Origin: Trichaptum fuscoviolaceum | Lineage: Eukaryota; Basidiomycota; Agaricomycetes; Hymenochaetales; Trichaptaceae | Length of the DNA: 64,000 nucleotides | Assembly: GCA_910574455.1 (NCBI GenBank) | Contig: CAJSYZ010000002.1 | Location: forward strand, 2,815,671-2,879,670 | Reading direction: 5' to 3' | Shown: positions 44,699-55,100 of the stretch, one piece after another | Layout of the letters: the number at the start of each line of letters is the position of its first letter | Position numbering within the stretch: position 1 is the first letter of the stretch | The notes under the pieces: model-generated | Databases searched by the model: none | What the model was told of the DNA's origin: nothing | What the model saw: the letters and a program-made list of their open reading frames with translations, nothing else | Made by a program: the position numbers and the translations under genes

Positions 44699-46415
44699 AT
44701 GAGTGTAGCTTCTCCAGAACCTCCACCAGTGTTCGATGAGTCTGCTTTAGCACAGGATCTTGTAAGACTGCTGGGTGCAGAACTGCAGAGAGTAAAGCGA
44801 GAACTCGTCGAAGCGCGTACGCAGGTTGAAAAGGTTCGTTTCTCGGCTACAACTTCCCACTTTCGAAAGCAAGACATCCTGGATTAATAGACCATCTTAC
44901 ACACTAGCTCGAAAGCAGTGCTTCTGCATCGCGTCCTTCTGCCGATGAGGCCAATGGGTCCTTACTTGAAGAGAACGAGGCGTTGAAGAGGGAACTCCAA
45001 AAAAAGCGAGATAAGTACAAGGAAGCGAAGGAGGCCAACAAGGTCTTGCGATTAAAGTTAGAAGAATATGCAGAAAGAGAGGCAGCCCGTCCTGTCGCTC
45101 TTCCTACGGCAAATGGGAACGTAGATGAGGTGTGTGTCTGTATACAACGTGAGCTCAGATGCATAATTACTTATACGTGAATACACCGCGTAAGTCTGTT
45201 CTAAATGAGCTACAAAAACAGACCATACTGTTGAAAACCCAGCTTCAGGAATCAGACAATGTAGGGCACCCACCTACCATAACATTTTAACATTATCGTT
45301 CTTATGGTCAGTCTTAAGTACGCAAAGGACTTACTGCGACAGATGGAAGAAATGAAGAAAGACAAGGCAGAAACAGATCAAGCACTCGAGAATACAACAC
45401 ATAGACTACGGAAATACGAGGTTTCTATATCACGACCCTCACTGAATACATCAATTGACAACTCAATATAATTTGTAGTGCAACAGTCCGTGGAGCTATA
45501 TTCAAAACTGGACTTCGAATGATTCGTGGACCGGCAATTTGCAGATTCAACCTTTCTCAGGATGTTCTAACATTCGCAACCTTCTACAGAGTCTTCAGTC
45601 AGTGAGTGAACTCCTTTCTTAGTTTTAACATTTATCAAACTTTTTCAGGACACGAAAGACAGACTAGGGTAAAGGTCCTGATTGTGCGATCAAATGACTG
45701 TAGCTTATATGAAGACAGGTCCAATATGTCGAAGTTTCTCATCCGTCCCCAAACCGAGCGCTTGATTTGGTCGGAGAAGAAACCTCAACACTGTATATCT
45801 ATCGAACCCGCGTTCCTCTATAAACCAGGGGGGAAAGGCGGACATGTATGGGGGGTGCATGAACCGCTGCCGAACAAAACCGACCGGGGAGCCAAAGAGC
45901 TTCTCTATCAGTGTAACAATCATTGGTATTATTGTGGTACCTATAAAATATCAGTCGTCCACACATGGGAGAATGGGAAATTCTTCAGAAAACTTGATCA
46001 CCAGGTGAATAGTATTCGATCAGAATGTTTCTTTAATTTCCATAATCTGAGCGGTTTCTATGTATAACAGGATCAAATATCAATTCTGAGGCGTACAGTT
46101 CTGAAACAAGAACTCGTTCCACCTATAGTACAAGACCTGATTAAGGGCCTCTACGAGACAGACATTCTTGGTATAGTGTGTACGGTCTACGAAAGAGTGG
46201 GCTACGATGAAGACCTCCACTGTGCACTCCAGAGGCTTGAGGATTGTTCTGATGACCCCGTCCTAGATCTTCAGACCCCGTGGAGCGCTGCAACCTCTCG
46301 CAAAAGAAAAGCGAAAGATTTGGAGTTGGGACACCGAAGCACGGCAAAGATCAGCGGACAGGGAAAACAGAACAAGAAGAGGAAGCAAACAAAGGCGAGG
46401 TCGGAGAAGCATTAA
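44699..46415 (+). CDS. Coiled-coil protein with conserved WYYCGTY domain
   Basis: Not assigned to a characterised family; the C-terminal half resembles a domain seen mainly in basidiomycete proteins (possibly DUF6697, from memory, unchecked). N-terminal half: long coiled coil (LVRLLGAELQRVKRELVEAR, ALKRELQKKRDKYKEAKEAN, YAKDLLRQMEEMKKDKAETD). C-terminal half: FLIRPQTERLIWSEKKPQHC, GGKGGHVWGVHEPLP, KELLYQCNNHWYYCGTYK, then DLIKGLYETDILGIVCTVYE. It ends with a basic tail (SRKRKAKDLEL, KQNKKRKQTKAR) that looks like a nuclear localisation signal. Six or more exons; one intron removes the segment 46001-46069. It converges on the TTL-like gene with 34 bp between stops. Confidence 0.7.
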
Positions 46416-46449
46416 TTCTAGCTAGCATTCGGCTGCAAAAATATATTTG

Positions 46450-48222
46450 TCACCTCCCTGAAGCAATCACTACACACTTTCTCCAATGGCTGTCATTGAA
46501 TTTGACGTTTAGTGTGTTCTCTGAAGGTGCATCTCGCGAGCGCTTGAAGAACGGTTGCACAGCGAAATTGGCGATGTGGTCGAAAAGATCTTCCAATACC
46601 CATTTCAAACGAGGCCCTGTCATTTCGATCGCAGGTTCCGAGTTGACCTCAAGAATGTTCACCTTAAAGCGACTCCTTTGAGTTGACGGTTCCTCCGTGG
46701 ATCCGTTCATTAATCTATGGGTCACTAAGAAGTCAACTCCAAAGAGTTCGAACGCGTTGGGGAGAGGCTTTTATTTCAGTGCCACTAAATGGAAATTCGA
46801 AAGAGAAGAATGTTGAGTAAAGACGAACCTGAAAATGAACTGGGAACTGCACAGCAGCACGGAAAGTCTCCGCAAGCACATCGGCAATCTGCGACAAGAC
46901 ATCGTTAACATTTTCCGCAGTCAACGTCGTTTTATGTGTCTCGTCAGAGAGAATTGTGCAACCAATGAGCTCTGAGAGAAGCCTGACACCCTGCTCTCCT
47001 CGGTGCTGTTGTAGACAGGTGTTCGTAAGATGTGGCCGAAGGTCAAGATCTTGCGGAGATTCCGATGCATCCGAGGGGATCTTAAATGGCTCGGAGGAGA
47101 AAAGCGCTAAGACTCGATCGTATAGATATACTGACAAGTTACCCGACGCTACGCAATATGCGCGGATATGGAACTAGATATTAATCATTACGAAACGTTA
47201 TTCGACGAGAAACGGTGAGCACAGACCTTGTAGCCCCCCAATTCGCTCGGAGGGGGAGAGGGGGAGTCCGGAACCACCGGAATCTGATTTGGATCCATGA
47301 GCACTGGATTCTGTAGATATTCCTTGGGGCATGTTCATTAGAATATTTACGCATTTTCCCGAATAATGGAGAGATCACATACCTGAATTACGAAATGGCG
47401 CAGCTGTGAGGTGACAACGTTAGTATCGTCGTCTTCCGGTTCGCCAGAGCTATCACCCTCAGCATCAGAGTCTCCTTCGAAGCTTTCGAATATGTCTTGA
47501 AGCGACTCCTTGCTGTTGAATAGACGAATGCCCATGCCACGGTCGGCCATTCCGGGCTTAAGTATCCACCATTTTCCAGTCGAGTTACTATCCAATTCCT
47601 CGGATAGATCCCATAGCTCGTCGGCCCACAGTTCGTCAAGCTCATCGGCGAAGGAGATCTCCAAGTCCCAGGTTCGCGGAACCGATGAGCTCAGGATCGA
47701 GTTCGGATATTTTGTTATGTAGGAATGTATGCACCGGTGGAGAAAATGCTTTCGGATAAGAGCTTTCCGTATGATGTACGAAGATGATAGAGCAGAGCTC
47801 GGGTTCAAGAGAGTTATCTCATGATCAATCACATCGTATGTCGACCATTGCAGCAGCAACTCGTCTGTTCGACACTCGGGTTTCGATACAAAATCAAGCG
47901 AATCAGGATACAGTCGGCTTAAAGATCTGCGAACAAGGGACTCTGAGAGAGGTGCATCTGGCCACTGCACAAAGACTGCACGCTTCATCTTGAAGGCTGT
48001 AGGATTAGTCGAGATCAATCTCAGCGGGAAAGAAGGCGAAGACGAATGTGGTGTGAAAGAAGGGCACTGGCAAGTGTCCGCGAAGATTTCGGTGTCGATC
48101 ATCGGCATCTTAAAATACACAACTTGAATTTGCCGGTGCTCGGCATTCAAACGCCATGAATGTGAAAGACTCAAATGAGACCGAATTACGCGCCACTCCT
48201 CTTCGTCGTCGACGGCAACCAT
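46450..48222 (-). CDS. Tubulin-tyrosine-ligase-like (TTL domain) protein
   Basis: ATP-grasp fold protein of the TTL family. N-terminal part begins MVAVDDEEEWRVIRSHLSLS and contains FVQWPDAPLSESLVRRSL. The TTL domain shows YIIRKALIRKHFLHRCIHSY, KWWILKPGMADRGMGIRLF (nucleotide loop), RHFVIQEYLQNPVLM, HIRAYCVASGNLSVYLYDRV, LFGVDFLV and VNILEVNSEPAIEMTG (metal-binding end). Three or four exons with junctions near 47386, 47183 and 46830. In yeast the related Pby1 is a P-body protein without proven ligase activity, so the substrate here is open. The stop at 46450 could be moved by one further short intron. Confidence 0.85.
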
Positions 48223-48312
48223 GCTTGCGACTTAGTCGCTGTGGGTTTCGTATACCTCTGCCAACATTCAAGAGACACGATAGATCCTTAGACATCACCC
48301 GACCTTTAGAAA

Positions 48313-49434
48313 ATGGGGAATAACTACTTTTTTTCGTTAACGCCGACATTCACCCAAGGCCTCATTTTTGGGCAGCTGTCCATAATCTTCCTGCTCATCG
48401 TCATCCTGAAGTATCTGTTTCTCGAGCCCATACCTGCTTACTCGGAATCAGATCTATCTACCCCGGCGCTTCTTAAAGAGCGCCCTTATTCTCGGAAACG
48501 GTTTGCTGTCGGCGAAGCGGAGTTACACAGTGAGCAAGAGGGCGAAGAGGAATCAGCAGTTTGGTTCAATTTGCTGCTTCGACAAGTGCGTATGAGCTTC
48601 CAAAATCACGCAATGCCTCAGCTAAGTCGTACAACCCGTGCAGGTCGTTGAGACATACCGTTCGAAGTTGCGCGATGACCTTCCCGGTGCTGAAGGAGAG
48701 GAAATTGCTCGGCAGCGTATAGAACGCTTCGCGAACAGCATTCGACCCGAAGCTTTTGTGGTATGCCTCTTCTTTGCTATACCAACTATCCGTAACTGAC
48801 TATATACCTAAGGACCCCATCCGTATACTATCTGTAGATTTGGGGTGTTCCGCGCCACGAATATCAAGGGCCAAGCTAGCAAGTCATCATTCTGGTACTA
48901 AGGTGATGGAAGTACGTCGCCAAGAAACTGGTAAACGAAGCTGTTACTCACAGGATATACATAGAAAGCAGAATTTGATATGACATACACCGATACTGTG
49001 TCAATCTCCCTATCCACCGCCGTTCTCTTCCACTACCCTGTGCCATTCTTTGTCCGATTACCGGTAACGCTGGATATATCTTTATCCTTGTTCTCCTCGA
49101 CTGTAAGTCAATGTTCTCCGCGATGAATGATACATGCATTGAATATACATGTTTGCAGGTCATCCTTACTCCTCCAGACCCCCTCGAGCCGAATCCGACC
49201 TTAACAATTTCTCTGGCACCGAACTTTACCCTAAATCTCGATACCGCGTCATCGATGGGCAGTCGGACACAACTAGCGAATGTCCCGAAGCTGCACGAGA
49301 TGATACAGGCTCAAGTTCGCCGTGCTCTCGTACAGCGCGGAACGTGGAAGATAGTCATGCCTTGGCTTACGACCGTGAAGGATGTGAAAGAAGAACTAGC
49401 GCATACCTCAAGTAGCGTTGACGAAGATACATAA
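48313..49434 (+). CDS. MMM1: MMM1, ERMES component with SMP domain
   Basis: ER membrane anchor of the ER-mitochondria encounter structure, which moves phospholipids. A short luminal end MGNNYFFSLTPTFTQ is followed by one membrane helix (GLIFGQLSIIFLLIVILKYL), a linker (ERPYSRKRF), then the SMP domain: SAVWFNLLLRQVVETYRSKL, EEIARQRIERFANSIRP, PIRILSVDLGCSAPRIS, AEFDMTYTDTVSISLSTAVL, FPYFVRL-like YPVPFFVRLPV, LTISLAPNFTLNLDTASSMG, KLHEMIQAQVRRALVQRGTW. The join into AEFDMTYTD uses an acceptor at ACATAG near 48962. Five exons. Its order is typical of filamentous fungal MMM1. Confidence 0.9.
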
Positions 49435-49679
49435 GCGCTTGTTATCGCATTTGTAGACTGCCAATCGTGTTGTAATTTATACCTAGCATACTACAGTACC
49501 TTTCCGCTATTATTAGAGCGCATGAAACTCCATCGTTTGATCTCGACATCATTGGGAGTGCTGAAGGCCAGCGGGTGCGCACGTGACTGTGCTGTTAGAA
49601 CTTTTTGGATCTGCAGGCTGCGAACCTCTTGCACTGTAGCCAACTTGAAGACTGCGAGACGCACTCAGCATGACTTCAA

Positions 49680-50353
49680 CATCGTCAAATGTAGTATTCG
49701 ATGACATCTTTACGATCAATGCCGTAGACAAAGACGGGAAGAAATTCGACCGAGGTGTGTGTGTGGAAGCACAACGGCTCTCCCACCTCCGCAGCATACA
49801 CTGACTCTACCATACTCCTCGGGCCTTCGATGAAAGTGTCGCGCCTATTCGCGCACTCCTCCAACTACGATATGGACCTGACGCTCGACTATAACACCGA
49901 GCTATACGTGCTGAAGGACGGAGACAGCTTCTCGCTCGTGCTTGCCTCGTCTCTGGCGCGCGGCGGCGAGGGTGCGAATGCTGCGAATGGCACAGACGAG
50001 ACGGAGCAAGACAAAGATGCGCATGTCTGGAGGCCAGATGGAAAGGGCAGAGGAGGGCTGGAAGAGGATTACGAGTATGTGATGTACGGAAAGGTGCGTG
50101 AAAACAGGGTATGCTTTCTGTAACATAGGCCTAACTCAATCTTCCCTTTAGGTGTACAAATTTGATGGCGGAACATCATCTGAAGTAGTGTGAGCTACGG
50201 TACAACTTTTTCTCAGAAGGTTGAAAGTCTCATTGATTGTACAGGACCGCTTATATGTCATTTGGCGGCTTGCTGATGACTTTAACTGGTTCATACCGAC
50301 ATATGACTGGAATTGTTCTTGGCGATCCTGTATTCTTACTTTTAAGGCGGTAA
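49680..50353 (+). CDS. RPB8: RNA polymerase I/II/III common subunit RPABC3 (Rpb8)
   Basis: Small OB-fold subunit shared by the three nuclear RNA polymerases. MTSTSSNVVFDDIFTINAVD then across an intron RVSRLFAHSSNYDMDLTLDY, NTELYVLKDGDSFSLVLASS, an acidic loop (GTDETEQDKD), EEDYEYVMYGK, VYKFDGGTSSEVV, and TAYMSFGGLLMTLTGSYRHM ending VFLLLRR at 50353. All are Rpb8 landmarks. Four exons; the third is short (VYKFDGGTSSEVV). About 155 residues, usual size. Confidence 0.93.
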
Positions 50354-50611
50354 CCATAAACTGTACGAATTCGGATCAATCACCTTCTTCAGATTTCGAG
50401 ACAAGACTATAAATACCCGCACGAAATGGTATCAACTTGACTATCAAGAGATAGTGTTAGGTAGGTTGACCTGACAACATTACAGTCTCTCTCTTTTAGC
50501 TTCAAAGTTGTCCGAGGCAGACGGAATCAATAAAATGTTTAGCCACGATAAACCAACCATTACATTCTCGTACAATCTCATTTACATTCGCTTCCATGCC
50601 TATCTAAGTAA

Positions 50612-51054
50612 TCAAACCGCGGTGCCATGCTCTTCAAGAATCTGACGGGAATGTTCCTTCGCATCCTCCGACACGTTCGGGTTGTTGATGGCTGCCTAAA
50701 GGTGAGGAATACATAACGCACTCGAAATCAAGCATATTGACGAGCGACATACCTTGTGACCACGAAGTACATTGCCCTCGTCCTTCCCGTCAATGGTTCC
50801 GGTCCCGGCACCGGAGGGCGTAGACTCCACATCGTCACCTTGGATCTCTTCGATTACTTGACGCGAATGCTCCTTCGCTTTCTCAGACGTGTTAGGGTTG
50901 GTAAGGGTTGCCTCTAGATCGCGAAAGAAAACGTTAGTCGTTATTAGTCGCAAGAGCTACTGTCACGAACTGTGTCCGCGGAGAACCTTAAAAAAGGTGA
51001 GCATTCTCAATTGGCTCAAAAGTCGATGCCTCAGCTCACATTTGCTTCAGACAT
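50612..51054 (-). CDS. CON-6 family protein, copy A
   Basis: Small hydrophilic protein with two copies of the CON-6 motif, known from conidiation-specific protein 6 of Neurospora; linked to spores, light and stress, molecular role unknown. Reads MSEANVLRGHKATLTNPNTS then EKAKEHSRQVIEEI, a Gly/Ser linker, EGNVLRGHKAAINNPNVSED and AKEHSRQILEEHGTAV. Four exons: the second (50971-50986) has only 16 nt, and introns interrupt both HK sites of the repeat. Same strand and same architecture as copy B at 58.6 kb; the promoters share blocks (see separate entries). Confidence 0.9.
50971..50986 (-). other. 16-nt exon of con-6 copy A
   Basis: GTTCTCCGCGGACACA lies between TTTTTTAAG and GTTCGT and encodes Val-Leu-Arg-Gly-His plus one base of Lys. 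The matching part of copy B (NVIGGHK) is uninterrupted at its left side, so one intron was gained or lost between the paralogues. Confidence 0.7.
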
Positions 51055-51143
51055 GATGGATACAGAAAGTGAGTAGACGGTATGATTAGGTCGAGAGCTG
51101 ATTTTGCGTTGACGTCGTGTGTCAGAGCTGATGCTTTTTTATA

Positions 51144-51168
51144 GGTGAAAGCTAATCGACTCTTTATA
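51144..51168 (-). promoter_or_regulatory. con-6 A proximal promoter: shared 11-mer and TATA box
   Basis: GGTGAAAGCTA (51144-51154) is the reverse complement of an 11-mer in the copy B promoter. TATAAAGA on the minus strand (51161-51168) lies about 110 bp upstream of the start codon. Confidence 0.45.
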
Positions 51169-51231
51169 TTCTCAACGAACTGGCGCATGTGAATATGCTT
51201 TTCTCGCTTAAGCTAAATCATCGTCAGAAAA

Positions 51232-51250
51232 TCGTCATTAGTTGCATCAT
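51232..51250 (-). promoter_or_regulatory. con-6 A promoter block shared with copy B
   Basis: The plus strand reads TCGTCATTAGTTGCATCAT; copy B has the same 19-mer with one change (59084-59102). It lies 178 bp upstream of the start, in the same orientation. In gene orientation it contains TGATGCAA and TAATGACGA, resembling bZIP/CRE half-sites. Confidence 0.5.
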
Positions 51251-51254
51251 AAAA

Positions 51255-51878
51255 CCCCGTTGGCCTTGGGTCGCCTACCCGGGCCATCTTTTATTCAAGT
51301 GGTTCGTTGCCAGGAGTCAGAAGATGAGGGCGTAGAACCCACTATTCCTTCTCACGCCCGTTTTGGAAGGTATTCGCACCAAAAGTGGAGAAGGCGAGGC
51401 TTCACTTGATGTTCGAAACTCTAGATGCAAGAAAACTCCATCAGAAACGCCCCAGTCCTTTGCTTACTCCTACGATCGACGACGGCGATCTCGCCTGGGA
51501 CATGACTGATGTCACTCGGCTTCAAATTATACTGAGAACTTACTGCTAGAGAAAGGCTCCTGCGCTACTAGTCCGTTTTATAACGATAGCACTTGGACGC
51601 ATTTGATTTCTTACATATTGTTTTTTGTCATCTATGTAGATGTCGAAGGTCGCGCATCACATTCAAACTATGGTATGATGGAGCTAATATGCGGTGGCTT
51701 GTGGTTAATGAATTATTTAATCTCTATGTATCGTGGCAATTTTCTATGAGTTAGGAATAAGTGGCACTGGACGTACACTTTACATCCACTTTATGCGGGA
51801 TTCGCAGATGGCATTTGTTCGATCGCGTAGCCCAAAATTTCTCTTCCAATACGTCAGCGGGGCACAATAATATGCTTA
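51255..51878. other. Region left of the retrotransposon, no gene seen
   Basis: Upstream of con-6 A and ending at the element. A stretch near 51400-51550 stays open in one plus frame for about 45 codons but has no family similarity that I recognise. GCTTA at 51874-51878 is the left target duplication of the LTR element. Confidence 0.4.
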
Positions 51879-52061
51879 TGGAAACCCGTTGTAGGTAACA
51901 CTCAGACGATAGACAGAAGTTTAGACAAGGGTATATAGTGCGAGAGTACGTAGTACAAGAGAGAGAGGATAACTAGTTGTAATTCTAATGGTATTCGAAT
52001 ATATGCTATAAGCGTGGGAACTAAGTCCGAAAATGTATTGTATGTAAGCAACAGGCTTACA
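51879..52061 (-). repeat. 3-prime LTR (183 bp)
   Basis: Right-hand LTR in element orientation. Identical over its full length to the other LTR. Flanked outside by GCTTA and inside by the purine tract at 52062-52075. Confidence 0.95.
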
Positions 52062-52075
52062 CTCTTCCACCTTTT
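52062..52075 (-). other. Polypurine tract
   Basis: In element orientation AAAAGGTGGAAGAG directly precedes the 3-prime LTR. This is the expected place and composition for plus-strand DNA priming during reverse transcription. Confidence 0.75.
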
Positions 52076-52161
52076 GAAAAACAAAGTATATGCGCATCGA
52101 AGTCGAAAGCAAAAATGGAGAAAACAGGGATAAGCTAGCATTTAAGAAAGCATGAAGAAGG

Positions 52162-55100
52162 TTATGAAACCGAGGAAGATGAGGAAGAAGAACGAAGGGG
52201 ATGGGAGTGAATATTAGGGTCGAGTCCAAGAGACCGAAGGTAGTCGTCGAGAGCTGCACAATCGTGGAGTTCGGAACCTGGAAGCCAGCGATCTTCACTG
52301 GGTGCTTGATTAACCCAACGGACCAAGTATCTAAAACCGCGACCGCGAGGGCGATGGTCGAGTATGCGATCGATGAGGTACTCGTCGGGTAGGGAGGGGT
52401 CAGCGGGGACGGGGTCGGGATAATTGCGGTCGGGGAAGAGTTCGGCGTCATTGGCGTGGTATGGCTTGAGTTCGGACGCGTGAAATATGGAGTATGAGTT
52501 GGGAGCGTTGGGCAACTCAAGCTCGTATACCGAGGAATCTGGGAAGGCGTTAATAACTTTATATTTGCCTTCCCAACGAGGCATGAACTTAGCTACGCGG
52601 CCATCGCCGGCTTGCATATATGCACGCCTGCGATTGAGAGTGTTGAGCATGACAAAGTCACCAACGCGGAAGGGAACCTCGGGTGCGCGATGTTTGTCGG
52701 CTTGGATGCGTTGAGAGACTTTGGCGAGGGTAAGGTTATCCCGGGCTTCGGAGACGTCCAGGTGTATGCGACGAAGGAGGTCATGAGCATCAATGTCTGG
52801 GATGGATTGGGAAGTAGGGTGGGAAACGAGCGGAGGGATGATGCGAGGTGAGCGGCCGAGGTGAAGCTGGAAGCGGGAGAAGTCCGTGGAGGGGTTGACG
52901 GTGTTCATGATGTGAAACCGGACACGGGGCAGCGCGGAGACCCATCCTCGTTGGTGGCGGTCGACGTGGTACCGGAGAGCCTGAACGACGGTTTTATTGG
53001 AGCGCTCGCTAACGCCGTCGGATTGTGGATGGAAAGCCGTGCTCATAGCGAGCTTTACACCTGCGAGGGAGTGGAGAGCGCGCCAAAATTGTGAAGTGAA
53101 TAATTTATCACGATCACTCACCAGACGTAGGGGAAGCCCGTTCTCGCAGTACCAGTGGTCGAAGAAAAGCCGGGCGGTTGTGCGAGCGTCATCGTCGGTA
53201 CGACAGGGGACAAGTCGAAGGTCAGCCCCGAGTGAGTCGGTGATGGTGAGAAGCATATTGTAGCCATGGTCCTCGGGTAGGGGACCGACGAAATCAAGGC
53301 AAACAGTGTCGCCACGCTGTTCGGGGACGGGGAGAGGGTGTAACGGCCCAACTTTCTTGGAAGTGGACGATTTGTAACGCTGACAATCGTCGCACTGTTT
53401 AATATAGGATTCTTCGAGGTCGCGACGCATATTTGGCCAGTAGTACGCCGAGCGGAGGGCAGCGTAACTCTTATCGGCCCCAAAATGGCCAAGGGAGTCA
53501 TGTGCAAGCCGAAAAAAAAATTCGCGGAGATTATCAGTGCGGGGAATGACGAGACGATTGTTAAGATAGATGAGCCCATCTGTAATAACAACACCGTCGC
53601 GTGCAGACGGATGTTCTTGCAATTTAATGCAAAATTTATCTTGACTGTAACCCGTGCGAATGCGACGCAGGAGATCGGCGTCGGTGGTAATACTGAGAAT
53701 GCTGGCGGCAACATGGTTGTCAACGAGTTGGATTGAATGAGGTGAACTGGGGGGCAGGAAAGTGGTGCGAGCGATCACAGAGGCGGCAAGGAGGGGCCCC
53801 GGGGTTGCTGAAAAGGTGGGATGGCGCGAAAGGGCGTCGGCAATGGTGTTATCTGGCCCCGGGAGGTATTGAATGTCGTATGAGTATTGAGAGAGATATT
53901 CTTGCCAGCGCGCTTGGCGTCTTGAAAGGTCTTTTTGAGTCTGAAAAGACTCGAGTGTGCGGTGGTCGGTGCGGATAATGAATGGGGTACCTAATAAGTC
54001 AGTGCGCCATTTTTTAAGAGCACGTACGATGGCGCATAGTTCCTTCTCGTGCACTGGGTAATTGCGCTGTGCTTTGGTGAGCTGGAGGGAGTCGAAGGCG
54101 ACCGGACGGGATTCCTCCCAAGTTGGACCGAAGGAGAGGACAGCTCCTGTGCCTAGGTCACTAGCGTCGGTGGTGACATAGATTGAGTTTTCGTCTAGGG
54201 CTGCGTAGTCAATAGTGGTGAGGCACTCGCGAGAGAGCACGAGATTCTTGATGGCGTTGAACGCATGTTGATGTGCTTCGGACCATTCGGGGAATTTTTT
54301 GTGGGCATCGTTGGTGGTAAGGGGGGTAAGGACGGCGGTGTGTTGGGCGAGCTTAGGGATGTAGACAGCAATAAAACGAACGATACCCAAAAAAGAGCGT
54401 ACTTCACCTGCATTTTTAGGTGCGGGCCAGTCGCGGATTTTCTCGACTTTCTCGTCGGAGGCTTGGAGGCCGTTGCGAGAGATGTGGTGGCCTAAAAAAT
54501 CGAGCTCGGTGAGGAAAAGGGACGTCTTTTTTGGAGAACAGTAGAGACGGTGTGCTCTGAGAGCGTTGAGCACGGTTTCGATGTTCTTGATGTGTTCTGA
54601 TAAGGAGTTGGACCAGATGATGATGTCGTCGAGGTAGACGTGACAAATGGAACCAATATAGGGACGGAGCGCGGAAAACATGCGTCGCTGGTGGGTCGCG
54701 GGGGCATTGCGGCAGCCCATGGGCATAACGAGCCACTCGTATAAGCCGAAGGGAGTGGTGACAGCGGTGAGGTGGACGTCGTCCGGGTGTACTTTGGTCT
54801 GAAAAAAGGAGTTAGTCATGTCAATTTTGGCCCAGTACTTACCGCGAGCACAATCGGCCAAGACATCGTCAATGCGGGGTAGTGGATGTACGTCCGGAAT
54901 GGTATTGGCATTGAGTAGACGAAAGTCGTTGACCCATCGGGGAAGTGCCGAGGGGTCTTTTTTAGCAAGGAGAAAGGAAGGCGAGGAAACGGGACTAGAG
55001 GAGGGCCGTATGCGGCCGGCGGCCAGATGCTGCTCAATGAGAGTCTTAAAGTGTTCGCGTTGAGGCCGGGGACATGAGTAATGCCGCGCTTTCATAGGAA

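Noticed and set aside
46001..46069. Frame end near 46067 as a stop of the coiled-coil orphan.
   Set aside because: A short intron removes this segment and the protein continues in frame to 46415 with a basic tail.
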